64,000 nucleotides of DNA from Linyphia triangularis (Eukaryota > Arthropoda > Arachnida > Araneae > Linyphiidae): positions 310,001 to 374,000 of the forward strand of contig CAXBTE010000061.1 of the NCBI GenBank assembly GCA_963978545.1, read 5' to 3'. Within the stretch, counting starts at the first letter, position 1, and each line of letters begins with the position of its first letter. Made by a program: the position numbers and the translations under genes. Of this stretch, positions 22,901 through 36,581 are shown one piece after another. The notes below the pieces were generated by a model. The model searched no databases and was not told the DNA's origin. It saw only the letters and a list, made by a program, of their open reading frames with translations.

Positions 22901-24362
22901 AAAAACGAAAATCTTAACAACCACAAAATATTAAGGGGGTCAAAATTTGCAAAGTTGTTTTTTTCAGTGGTACACATACATAATTTTTACACAGAGAGTT
23001 TTGGGAGCACAATGTTGTAACTTGGCAACATTGAAGTTCATTAATAGGAGATTCTTAAAAACGAAAATCTTAACAACCACTAAATATTAAGGGGGTCGAA
23101 AGTTGATCCCAAAAAAGGACTGCATTTCAAACACTGAAAATTTCTGAATTTTACCTACATTTTGGGCTATAAACTGAATTAAGGGTCCTTTATTGGGCAG
23201 ATTTGAAATAAAGTGACTGCAAATCATATTTCTATTTTAAAACCAAAATCTGGAAGCATTTTGAGCCATTTTTTGGAAAAGTGATTTTTTCATAAAATTT
23301 CCTAAGGCTAACCCCTTTGAAAAATTTCGAAAAATTTGAAAATTCAAAAAATTATTTTTTCAGTCACATTTGGACAGAATATGAATATAAAACATATTTC
23401 AGGTCCCCAAAAAAAATTTGGTAGCATTTGAGCCACTATTTTCAAAGTTCAAAATTTCCCTTTGAAAATACATTGATTTTACAGTTTTTGAATTTTTACT
23501 CATAGTGTATTTGGAGCACAGTATTGTAACTTGGCCACATTTAAGGTCTTCTATAGGAGATTCTTAAAAACGAAAATCTTAACAACCACAAAATATTAAG
23601 GGGGTCAAAATTTGCAAAGTTGTTTTTTTCAGTGGTACACATACATAATTTTTACACAGAGAGTTTTGGGAGCACAATGTTGTAACTTGGCAACATTGAA
23701 GTTCATTAATAGGAGATTCTTAAAAACGAAAATCTTAACAACCACTAAATATTAAGGGGGTCGAAAGTTGATCCCAAAAAAGGACTGCATTTCAAACACT
23801 GAAAATTTCTGAATTTTACCTACATTTTGGGCTATAAACTGAATTAAGGGTCCTTTATTGGGCAGATTTGAAATAAAGTGACTGCAAATCATATTTCTAT
23901 TTTAAAACCAAAATCTGGAAGCATTTTGAGCCATTTTTTGGAAAAGTGATTTTTTCATAAAATTTCCTAAGGCTAACCCCTTTGAAAAATTTCGAAAAAT
24001 TTGAAAATTCAAAAAATTATTTTTTCAGTCACATTTGGACAGAATATGAATATAAAACATATTTCAGGTCCCCAAAAAAAATTTGGTAGCATTTGAGCCA
24101 CTATTTTCAAAGTTCAAAATTTCCCTTTGAAAATACATTGATTTTACAGTTTTTGAATTTTTACTCATAGTGTATTTGGAGCACAGTATTGTAACTTGGC
24201 CACATTTAAGGTCTTCTATAGGAGATTCTTAAAAACGAAAATCTTAACAACCACAAAATATTAAGGGGGTCAAAATTTGCAAAGTTGTTTTTTTCAGTGG
24301 TACACATACATAATTTTTACACAGAGAGTTTTGGGAGCACAATGTTGTAACTTGGCAACATT

Positions 24363-24914
24363 GAAGTTTATTAATAGGAGATTCTTAAAAACGAAAATCT
24401 TAACAACCACTAAATATTAAGGGGGTCGAAAGTTGATCCCAAAAAAGGACTGCATTTCAAACACTGAAAATTTCTGAATTTTACCTACATTTTGGGCTAT
24501 AAACTGAATTAAGGGTCCTTTTTTGGGCAGATTTGAAATAAAGTGACTGCAAATCATATTTCTATTTTAAAACCAAAATCTGGAAGCATTTTGAGCCATT
24601 TTTTGGAAAAGTGATTTTTTCATAAAATTTCCTAAGGCTAACCCCTTTGAAAAATTTCGAAAACTTTGAAAATTCAAAAAATTATTTTTTCAGTCACATT
24701 TGGACAGAATATAAATATAAAACATATTTCAGATCCCCAAAAAAAATTTGGTAGCATTTGAGCCACTATTTTCAAAGTTCAAAATTTCCCTTTGAAAATA
24801 CATTGATTTTACAGTTTTTGAATTTTTACTCATAGTGTATTTGGAGCACAGTATTGTAACTTGGCCACATTTAAGGTCTTCTATAGGAGATTCTTAAAAA
24901 CGAAATTCTTAACA
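24363..24914. repeat. C-array haplotype H1, first copy
   Basis: Four rare variants lie together: GAAGTTTATTAATAG (24363), GAAAACTTTGAAAATTC (about 24660), TTTCAGATCCCC (about 24728) and CGAAATTCTTAACAAC (about 24901). The same combination appears near 42269-42820 and 49532-50083, and nowhere else in the window as a full set. The distances (17,906 and 7,263 bp) equal 27 and 11 units once known indels are counted. Confidence 0.85.
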
Positions 24915-27900
24915 ACCACAAAATATTAAGGGGGTCAAAATTTGCAAAGTTGTTTTTTTCAGTGGTACACATACATAATTTTTACACAGAGAGTTTTGGG
25001 AGCACAATGTTGTAACTTGGCAACATTGAAGTTCATTAATAGGAGATTCTTAAAAACGAAAATCTTAACAACCACTAAATATTAAGGGGGTCGAAAGTTG
25101 ATCCCAAAAAAGGACTGCATTTCAAACACTGAAAATTTCTGAATTTTACCTACATTTTGGGCTATAAACTGAATTAAGGGTCCTTTATTGGGCAGATTTG
25201 AAATAAAGTGACTGCAAATCATATTTCTATTTTAAAACCAAAATCTGGAAGCATTTTGAGCCATTTTTTGGAAAAGTGATTTTTTCATAAAATTTCCTAA
25301 GGCTAACCCCTTTGAAAAATTTCGAAAAATTTGAAAATTCAAAAAATTATTTTTTCAGTCACATTTGGACAGAATATGAATATAAAACATATTTCAGGTC
25401 CCCAAAAAAAATTTGGTAGCATTTGAGCCACTATTTTCAAAGTTCAAAATTTCCCTTTGAAAATACATTGATTTTACAGTTTTTGAATTTTTACTCATAG
25501 TGTATTTTGAGCACAGTATTGTAACTTGGCCACATTTAAGGTCTTCTATAGGAGATTCTTAAAAACGAAAATCTTAACAACCACAAAATATTAAGGGGGT
25601 CAAAATTTGCAAAGTTGTTTTTTTCAGTGGTACACATACATAATTTTTACACAGAGAGTTTTGGGAGCACAATGTTGTAACTTGGCAACATTGAAGTTCA
25701 TTAATAGGAGATTCTTAAAAACGAAAATCTTAACAACCACTAAATATTAAGGGGGTCGAAAGTTGATCCCAAAAAAGGACTGCATTTCAAACACTGAAAA
25801 TTTCTGAATTTTACCTACATTTTGGGCTATAAACTGAATTAAGGGTCCTTTTTTGGGCAGATTTGAAATAAAGTGACTGCAAATCATATTTCTATTTTAA
25901 AACCAAAATCTGGAAGCATTTTGAGCCATTTTTTGGAAAAGTGATTTTTTCATAAAATTTCCTAAGGCTAACCCCTTTGAAAAATTTCGAAAAATTTGAA
26001 AATTCAAAAAATTATTTTTTCAGTCACATTTGGACAGAATATGAATATAAAACATATTTCAGGTCCCCAAAAAAAATTTGGTAGCATTTGAGCCACTATT
26101 TTCAAAGTTCAAAATTTCCCTTTGAAAATACATTGATTTTACAGTTTTTGAATTTTTACTCATAGTGTATTTGGAGCACAGTATTGTAACTTGGCCACAT
26201 TTAAGGTCTTCTATAGGAGATTCTTAAAAACGAAAATCTTAACAACCACAAAATATTAAGGGGGTCAAAATTTGCAAAGTTGTTTTTTTCAGTGGTACAC
26301 ATACATAATTTTTACACAGAGAGTTTTGGGAGCACAATGTTGTAACTTGGCAACATTGAAGTTCATTAATAGGAGATTCTTAAAAACGAAAATCTTAACA
26401 ACCACTAAATATTAAGGGGGTCGAAAGTTGATCCCAAAAAAGGACTGCATTTCAAACACTGAAAATTTCTGAATTTTACCTACATTTTGGGCTATAAACT
26501 GAATTAAGGGTCCTTTATTGGGCAGATTTGAAATAAAGTGACTGCAAATCATATTTCTATTTTAAAACCAAAATCTGGAAGCATTTTGAGCCATTTTTTG
26601 GAAAAGTGATTTTTTCATAAAATTTCCTAAGGCTAACCCCTTTGAAAAATTTCGAAAAATTTGAAAATTCAAAAAATTATTTTTTCAGTCACATTTGGAC
26701 AGAATATAAATATAAAACATATTTCAGGTCCCCAAAAAAAATTTGGTAGCATTTGAGCCACTATTTTCAAAGTTCAAAATTTCCCTTTGAAAATACATTG
26801 ATTTTACAGTTTTTGAATTTTTACTCATAGTGTATTTGGAGCACAGTATTGTAACTTGGCCACATTTAAGGTCTTCTATAGGAGATTCTTAAAAACGAAA
26901 ATCTTAACAACCACAAAATATTAAGGGGGTCAAAATTTGCAAAGTTGTTTTTTTCAGTGGTACACATACATAATTTTTACACAGAGAGTTTTGGGAGCAC
27001 AATGTTGTAACTTGGCAACATTGAAGTTCATTAATAGGAGATTCTTAAAAACGAAAATCTTAACAACCACTAAATATTAAGGGGGTCGAAGGTTGATCCC
27101 AAAAAAGGACTGCATTTCAAACACTGAAAATTTCTGAATTTTACCTACATTTTGGGCTATAAACTGAATTAAGGGTCCTTTATTGGGCAGATTTGAAATA
27201 AAGTGACTGCAAATCATATTTCTATTTTAAAACCAAAATCTGGAAGCATTTTGAGCCATTTTTTGGAAAAGTGATTTTTTCATAAAATTTCCTAAGGCTA
27301 ACCCCTTTGAAAAATTTCGAAAAATTTGAAAATTCAAAAAATTATTTTTTCAGTCACATTTGGACAGAATATGAATATAAAACATATTTCAGGTCCCCAA
27401 AAAAAATTTGGTAGCATTTGAGCCACTATTTTCAAAGTTCAAAATTTCCCTTTGAAAATACATTGATTTTACAGTTTTTGAATTTTTACTCATAGTGTAT
27501 TTGGAGCACAGTATTGTAACTTGGCCACATTTAAGGTCTTCTATAGGAGATTCTTAAAAACGAAAATCTTAACAACCACAAAATATTAAGGGGGTCAAAA
27601 TTTGCAAAGTTGTTTTTTTCAGTGGTACACATACATAATTTTTACACAGAGAGTTTTGGGAGCACAATGTTGTAACTTGGCAACATTGAAGTTCATTAAT
27701 AGGAGATTCTTAAAAACGAAAATCTTAACAACCACTAAATATTAAGGGGGTCGAAAGTTGATCCCAAAAAAGGACTGCATTTCAAACACTGAAAATTTCT
27801 GAATTTTACCTACATTTTGGGCTATAAACTGAATTAAGGGTCCTTTTTTGGGCAGATTTGAAATAAAGTGACTGCAAATCATATTTCTATTTTAAAACCA

Positions 27901-30850
27901 AAATCTGGAAGCATTTTGAGCCATTTTTTGGAAAAGTGATTTTTTCATAAAATTTCCTAAGGCTAACCCCTTTGAAAAATTTCGAAAAATTTGAAAATTC
28001 AAAAAATTATTTTTTCAGTCACATTTGGACAGAATATGAATATAAAACATATTTCAGGTCCCCAAAAAAAATTTGGTAGCATTTGAGCCACTATTTTCAA
28101 AGTTCAAAATTTCCCTTTGAAAATACATTGATTTTACAGTTTTTGAATTTTTACTCATAGTGTATTTGGAGCACAGTATTGTAACTTGGCCACATTTAAG
28201 GTCTTCTATAGGAGATTCTTAAAAACGAAAATCTTAACAACCACAAAATATTAAGGGGGTCAAAATTTGCAAAGTTGTTTTTTTCAGTGGTACACATACA
28301 TAATTTTTACACAGAGAGTTTTGGGAGCACAATGTTGTAACTTGGCAACATTGAAGTTCATTAATAGGAGATTCTTAAAAACGAAAATCTTAACAACCAC
28401 TAAATATTAAGGGGGTCGAAAGTTGATCCCAAAAAAGGACTGCATTTCAAACACTGAAAATTTCTGAATTTTACCTACATTTTGGGCTATAAACTGAATT
28501 AAGGGTCCTTTATTGGGCAGATTTGAAATAAAGTGACTGCAAATCATATTTCTATTTTAAAACCAAAATCTGGAAGCATTTTGAGCCATTTTTTGGAAAA
28601 GTGATTTTTTCATAAAATTTCCTAAGGCTAACCCCTTTGAAAAATTTCGAAAAATTTGAAAATTCAAAAAATTATTTTTTCAGTCACATTTGGACAGAAT
28701 ATAAATATAAAACATATTTCAGGTCCCCAAAAAAAATTTGGTAGCATTTGAGCCACTATTTTCAAAGTTCAAAATTTCCCTTTGAAAATACATTGATTTT
28801 ACAGTTTTTGAATTTTTACTCATAGTGTATTTGGAGCACAGTATTGTAACTTGGCCACATTTAAGGTCTTCTATAGGAGATTCTTAAAAACGAAAATCTT
28901 AACAACCACAAAATATTAAGGGGGTCAAAATTTGCAAAGTTGTTTTTTTCAGTGGTACACATACATAATTTTTACACAGAGAGTTTTGGGAGCACAATGT
29001 TGTAACTTGGCAACATTGAAGTTCATTAATAGGAGATTCTTAAAAACGAAAATCTTAACAACCACTAAATATTAAGGGGGTCGAAAGTTGATCCCAAAAA
29101 AGGACTGCATTTCAAACACTGAAAATTTCTGAATTTTACCTACATTTTGGGCTATAAACTGAATTAAGGGTCCTTTATTGGGCAGATTTGAAATAAAGTG
29201 ACTGCAAATCATATTTCTATTTTAAAACCAAAATCTGGAAGCATTTTGAGCCATTTTTTGGAAAAGTGATTTTTTCATAAAATTTCCTAAGGCTAACCCC
29301 TTTGAAAAATTTCGAAAAATTTGAAAATTCAAAAAATTATTTTTTCAGTCACATTTGGACAGAATATAAATATAAAACATATTTCAGGTCCCCAAAAAAA
29401 ATTTGGTAGCATTTGAGCCACTATTTTCAAAGTTCAAAATTTCCCTTTGAAAATACATTGATTTTACAGTTTTTGAATTTTTACTCATAGTGTATTTGGA
29501 GCACAGTATTGTAACTTGGCCACATTTAAGGTCTTCTATAGGAGATTCTTAAAAACGAAAATCTTAACAACCACAAAATATTAAGGGGGTCAAAATTTGC
29601 AAAGTTGTTTTTTTCAGTGGTACACATACATAATTTTTACACAGAGAGTTTTGGGAGCACAATGTTGTAACTTGGCAACATTGAAGTTCATTAATAGGAG
29701 ATTCTTAAAAACGAAAATCTTAACAACCACTAAATATTAAGGGGGTCGAAGGTTGATCCCAAAAAAGGACTGCATTTCAAACACTGAAAATTTCTGAATT
29801 TTACCTACATTTTGGGCTATAAACTGAATTAAGGGTCCTTTATTGGGCAGATTTGAAATAAAGTGACTGCAAATCATATTTCTATTTTAAAACCAAAATC
29901 TGGAAGCATTTTGAGCCATTTTTTGGAAAAGTGATTTTTTCATAAAATTTCCTAAGGCTAACCCCTTTGAAAAATTTCGAAAAATTTGAAAATTCAAAAA
30001 ATTATTTTTTCAGTCACATTTGGACAGAATATGAATATAAAACATATTTCAGGTCCCCAAAAAAAATTTGGTAGCATTTGAGCCACTATTTTCAAAGTTC
30101 AAAATTTCCCTTTGAAAATACATTGATTTTACAGTTTTTGAATTTTTACTCATAGTGTATTTGGAGCACAGTATTGTAACTTGGCCACATTTAAGGTCTT
30201 CTATAGGAGATTCTTAAAAACGAAAATCTTAACAACCACAAAATATTAAGGGGGTCAAAATTTGCAAAGGTGTTTTTTTCAGTGGTACACATACATAATT
30301 TTTACACAGAGAGTTTTGGGAGCACAATGTTGTAACTTGGCAACATTGAAGTTCATTAATAGGAGATTCTTAAAAACGAAAATCTTAACAACCACTAAAT
30401 ATTAAGGGGGTCGAAAGTTGATCCCAAAAAAGGACTGCATTTCAAACACTGAAAATTTCTGAATTTTACCTACATTTTGGGCTATAAACTGAATTAAGGG
30501 TCCTTTATTGGGCAGATTTGAAATAAAGTGACTGCAAATCATATTTCTATTTTAAAACCAAAATCTGGAAGCATTTTGAGCCATTTTTTAGAAAAGTGAT
30601 TTTTTCATAAAATTTCCTAAGGCTAACCCCTTTGAAAAATTTCGAAAAATTTGAAAATTCAAAAAATTATTTTTTCAGTCACATTTGGACAGAATATGAA
30701 TATAAAACATATTTCAGGTCCCCAAAAAAAATTTGGTAGCATTTGAGCCACTATTTTCAAAGTTCAAAATTTCCCTTTGAAAATACATTGATTTTACAGT
30801 TTTTGAATTTTTACTCATAGTGTATTTGGAGCACAGTATTGTAACTTGGC

Positions 30851-32303
30851 CATATTTAAGGTCTTCTATAGGAGATTCTTAAAAACGAAAATCTTAACAA
30901 CCACAAAATATTAAGGGGGTCAAAATTTGCAAAGTTGTTTTTTTCAGTGGTACACATACATAATTTTTACACAGAGAGTTTTGGGAGCACAATGTTGTAA
31001 CTTGGCAACATTGAAGTTCATTAATAGGAGATTCTTAAAAACGAAAATCTTAACAACCACTAAATATTAAGGGGGTCGAAAGTTGATCCCAAAAAAGGAC
31101 TGCATTTCAAACACTGAAAATTTCTGAATTTTACCTACATTTTGGGCTATAAACTGAATTAAGGGTCCTTTTTTGGGCAGATTTGAAATAAAGTGACTGC
31201 AAATCATATTTCTATTTTAAAACCAAAATCTGGAAGCATTTTGAGCCATTTTTTGGAAAAGTGATTTTTTCATAAAATTTCCTAAGGCTAACCCCTTTGA
31301 AAAATTTCGAAAAATTTGAAAATTCAAAAAATTATTTTTTCAGTCACATTTGGACAGAATATGAATATAAAACATATTTCAGGTCCCCAAAAAAAATTTG
31401 GTAGCATTTGAGCCACTATTTTCAAAGTTCAAAATTTCCCTTTGAAAATACATTGATTTTACAGTTTTTGAATTTTTACTCATAGTGTATTTGGAGCAGA
31501 GTATTGTAACTTGGCCACATTTAAGGTCTTCTATAGGAGATTCTTAAAAACGAAAATCTTAACAACCACAAAATATTAAGGGGGTCAAAATTTGCAAAGT
31601 TGTTTTTTTCAGTGGTACACATACATAATTTTTACACAGAGAGTTTTGGGAGCACAATGTTGTAACTTGGCAACATTGAAGTTCATTAATAGGAGATTCT
31701 TAAAAACGAAAATCTTAACAACCACTAAATATTAAGGGGGTCGAAAGTTGATCCCAAAAAAGGACTGCATTTCAAACACTGAAAATTTCTGAATTTTACC
31801 TACATTTTGGGCTATAAACTGAATTAAGGGTCCTTTTTTGGGCAGATTTGAAATAAAGTGACTGTAAATCATATTTCTATTTTAAAACCAAAATCTGGAA
31901 GCATTTTGAGCCATTTTTTGGAAAAGTGATTTTTTTCATAAAATTTCCTAAGGCTAACCCCTTTGAAAAATTTCGAAAAATTTGAAAATTCAAAAAATTA
32001 TTTTTTCAGTCACATTTGGACAGAATATGAATATAAAACATATTTCAGGTCCCCAAAAAAAATTTGGTAGCATTTGAGCCACTATTTTCAAAGTTCAAAA
32101 TTTCCCTTTGAAAATACATTGATTTTACAGTTTTTGAATTTTTACTCATAGTGTATTTGGAGCACAGTATTGTAACTTGGCCACATTTAAGGTCTTCTAT
32201 AGGAGATTCTTAAAAACGAAAATCTTAACAACCACAAAATATTAAGGGGGTCAAAATTTGCAAAGTTGTTTTTTTCAGTGGTACACATACATAATTTTTA
32301 AAC
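30851..32303. repeat. C-array haplotype H2, first copy
   Basis: Variants TTGGCCATATTTAAGG (30851), GGAGCAGAGTATTG (31495), GACTGTAAATC (about 31861), a seven-T GATTTTTTTCAT (about 31929) and TTTTTAAACAGAG (about 32296) follow each other. All recur in the same order near 44767-46219 at a constant 13,916-bp offset, which is 21 units less two 25-bp deletions plus one insertion. It marks a multi-unit segmental duplication. Confidence 0.87.
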
Positions 32304-32616
32304 AGAGAGTTTTGGGAGCACAATGTTGTAACTTGGCAACATTGAAGTTCATTAATAGGAGATTCTTAAAAACGAAAATCTTAACAACCACTAAATATTA
32401 AGGGGGTCGAAAGTTGATCCCAAAAAAGGACTGCATTTCAAACACTGAAAATTTCTGAATTTTACCTACATTTTGGGCTATAAACTGAATTAAGGGTCCT
32501 TTATTGGGCAGATTTGAAATAAAGTGACTGCAAATCATATTTCTATTTTAAAACCAAAATCTGGAAGCATTTTGAGCCATTTTTTGGAAAAGTGATTTTT
32601 TCATAAAATTTCCTAA

Positions 32617-35600
32617 GGCATTTGAAAATTCAAAAAATTATTTTTTCAGTCACATTTGGACAGAATATGAATATAAAACATATTTCAGGTCCCCAAAAAA
32701 AATTTGGTAGCATTTGAGCCACTATTTTCAAAGTTCAAAATTTCCCTTTGAAAATACATTGATTTTACAGTTTTTGAATTTTTACTTATAGTGTATTTGG
32801 AGCACAGTATTGTAACTTGGCCACATTTAAGGTCTTCTATAGGAGATTCTTAAAAACGAAAATCTTAACAACCACAAAATATTAAGGGGGTCAAAATTTG
32901 CAAAGTTGTTTTTTTCAGTGGTACACATACATAATTTTTACACAGAGAGTTTTGGGAGCACAATGTTGTAACTTGGCAACATTGAAGTTCATTAATAGGA
33001 GATTCTTAAAAACGAAAATCTTAACAACCACTAAATATTAAGGGGGTCGAAAGTTGATCCCAAAAAAGGACTGCATTTCAAACACTGAAAATTTCTGAAT
33101 TTTACCTACATTTTGGGCTATAAACTGAATTAAGGGTCCTTTATTGGGCAGATTTGAAATAAAGTGACTGCAAATCATATTTCTATTTTAAAACCAAAAT
33201 CTGGAAGCATTTTGAGCAGTTTTTTGGAAAAGTGATTTTTTCATAAAATTTCCTAAGGCTAACCCCTTTGAAAAATTTCGAAAAATTTGAAAATTCAAAA
33301 AATTATTTTTTCAGTCACATTTGGACAGAATATGAATATAAAACATATTTCAGGTCCCCAAAAAAAATTTGGTAGCATTTGAGCCACTATTTTCAAAGTT
33401 CAAAATTTCCCTTTGAAAATACATTGATTTTACAGTTTTTGAATTTTTACTCATAGTGTATTTTGAGCACAGTATTGTAACTTGGCCACATTTAAGGTCT
33501 TCTATAGGAGATTCTTAAAAACGAAAATCTTAACAACCACAAAATATTAAGGGGGTCAAAATTTGCAAAGTTGTTTTTTTCAGTGGTACACATACATAAT
33601 TTTTACACAGAGAGTTTTGGGAGCACAATGTTGTAACTTGGCAACATTGAAGTTCATTAATAGGAGATTCTTAAAAACGAAAATCTTAACAACCACTAAA
33701 TATTAAGGGGGTCGAAAGTTGATCCCAAAAAAGGACTGCATTTCAAACACTGAAAATTTCTGAATTTTACCTACATTTTGGGCTATAAACTGAATTAAGG
33801 GTCCTTTATTGGGCAGATTTGAAATAAAGTGACTGCAAATCATATTTCTATTTTAAAACCAAAATCTGGAAGCATTTTGAGCCATTTTTTGGAAAAGTGA
33901 TTTTTTCATAAAATTTCCTAAGGCTAACCCCTTTGAAAAATTTCGAAAAATTTGAAAATTCAAAAAATTATTTTTTCAGTCACATTTGGACAGAATATAA
34001 ATATAAAACATATTTCAGGTCCCCAAAAAAAATTTGGTAGCATTTGAGCCACTATTTTCAAAGTTCAAAATTTCCCTTTGAAAATACATTGATTTTACAG
34101 TTTTTGAATTTTTACTCATAGTGTATTTGGAGCACAGTATTGTAACTTGGCCACATTTAAGGTCTTCTATAGGAGATTCTTAAAAACGAAAATCTTAACA
34201 ACCACAAAATATTAAGGGGGTCAAAATTTGCAAAGTTGTTTTTTTCAGTGGTACACATACATAATTTTTACACAGAGAGTTTTGGGAGCACAATGTTGTA
34301 ACTTGGCAACATTGAAGTTCATTAATAGGAGATTCTTAAAAACGAAAATCTTAACAACCACTAAATATTAAGGGGGTCGAAAGTTGATCCCAAAAAAGGA
34401 CTGCATTTCAAACACTGAAAATTTCTGAATTTTACCTACATTTTGGGCTATAAACTGAATTAAGGGTCCTTTATTGGGCAGATTTGAAATAAAGTGACTG
34501 CAAATCATTTTTCTATTTTAAAACCAAAATCTGGAAGCATTTTGAGCCATTTTTTGGAAAAGTGATTTTTTCATAAAATTTCCTAAGGCTAACCCCTTTG
34601 AAAAATTTCGAAAAATTTGAAAATTCAAAAAATTATTTTTTCAGTCACATTTGGACAGAATATGAATATAAAACATATTTCAGGTCCCCAAAAAAAATTT
34701 GGTAGCATTTGAGCCACTATTTTCAAAGTTCAAAATTTCCCTTTGAAAATACATTGATTTTACAGTTTTTGAATTTTTACTCATAGTGTATTTGGAGCAC
34801 AGTATTGTAACTTGGCCACATTTAAGGTCTTCTATAGGAGATTCTTAAAAACGAAAATCTTAACAACCACAAAATATTAAGGGGGTCAAAATTTGCAAAG
34901 TTGTTTTTTTCAGTGGTACACATACATAATTTTTACACAGAGAGTTTTGGGAGCACAATGTTGTAACTTGGCAACATTGAAGTTCATTAATAGGAGATTC
35001 TTAAAAACGAAAATCTTAACAACCACTAAATATTAAGGGGGTCGAAAGTTGATCCCAAAAAAGGACTGCATTTCAAACACTGAAAATTTCTGAATTTTAC
35101 CTACATTTTGGGCTATAAACTGAATTAAGGGTCCTTTATTGGGCAGATTTGAAATAAAGTGACTGCAAATCATATTTCTATTTTAAAACCAAAATCTGGA
35201 AGCATTTTGAGCAGTTTTTTGGAAAAGTGATTTTTTCATAAAATTTCCTAAGGCTAACCCCTTTGAAAAATTTCGAAAAATTTGAAAATTCAAAAAATTA
35301 TTTTTTCAGTCACATTTGGACAGAATATGAATATAAAACATATTTCAGGTCCCCAAAAAAAATTTGGTAGCATTTGAGCCACTATTTTCAAAGTTCAAAA
35401 TTTCCCTTTGAAAATACATTGATTTTACAGTTTTTGAATTTTTACTCATAGTGTATTTGGAGCACAGTATTGTAACTTGGCCACATTTAAGGTCTTCTAT
35501 AGGAGATTCTTAAAAACGAAAATCTTAACAACCACAAAATATTAAGGGGGTCAAAATTTGCAAAGTTGTTTTTTTCAGTGGTACACATACATAATTTTTA

Positions 35601-36581
35601 CACAGAGAGTTTTGGGAGCACAATGTTGTAACTTGGCAACATTGAAGTTCATTAATAGGAGATTCTTAAAAACGAAAATCTTAACAACCACTAAATATTA
35701 AGGGGGTCGAAAGTTGATCCCAAAAAAGGACTGCATTTCAAACACTGAAAATTTCTGAATTTTACCTACATTTTGGGCTATAAACTGAATTAAGGGTCCT
35801 TTATTGGGCAGATTTGAAATAAAGTGACTGCAAATCATATTTCTATTTTAAAACCAAAATCTGGAAGCATTTTGAGCCATTTTTTGGAAAAGTGATTTTT
35901 TCATAAAATTTCCTAAGGCTAACCCCTTTGAAAAATTTCGAAAAATTTGAAAATTCAAAAAATTATTTTTTCAGTCACATTTGGACAGAATATAAATATA
36001 AAACATATTTCAGGTCCCCAAAAAAAATTTGGTAGCATTTGAGCCACTATTTTCAAAGTTCAAAATTTCCCTTTGAAAATACATTGATTTTACAGTTTTT
36101 GAATTTTTACTCATAGTGTATTTGGAGCACAGTATTGTAACTTGGCCACATTTAAGGTCTTCTATAGGAGATTCTTAAAAACGAAAATCTTAACAACCAC
36201 AAAATATTAAGGGGGTCAAAATTTGCAAAGTTGTTTTTTTCAGTGGTACACATGCATAATTTTTACACAGAGAGTTTTGGGAGCACAATGTTGTAACTTG
36301 GCAACATTGAAGTTCATTAATAGGAGATTCTTAAAAACGAAAATCTTAACAACCACTAAATATTAAGGGGGTCGAAAGTTGATCCCAAAAAAGGACTGCA
36401 TTTCAAACACTGAAAATTTCTGAATTTTACCTACATTTTGGGCTATAAACTGAATTAAGGGTCCTTTATTGGGCAGATTTGAAATAAAGTGACTGCAAAT
36501 CATATTTCTATTTTAAAACCAAAATCTGGAAGCATTTTGAGCCATTTTTTGGAAAAGTGATTTTTTCATAAAATTTCCTAA
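32617..36581. repeat. Six-unit segment, first tandem copy (3965 bp)
   Basis: Begins at a unit with a 25-bp deletion in its B repeat (CCTAAGGCATTTGAAAATTC). Markers within it, TTTTACTTATAGTG (32781), GAGCAGTTTTTTGG (33217), AAATCATTTTTCTA (34502), a second GAGCAG (35212) and CACATGCATAAT (36249), all recur 3965 bp downstream. That distance is 6 x 665 minus the 25-bp deletion. Confidence 0.9.
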
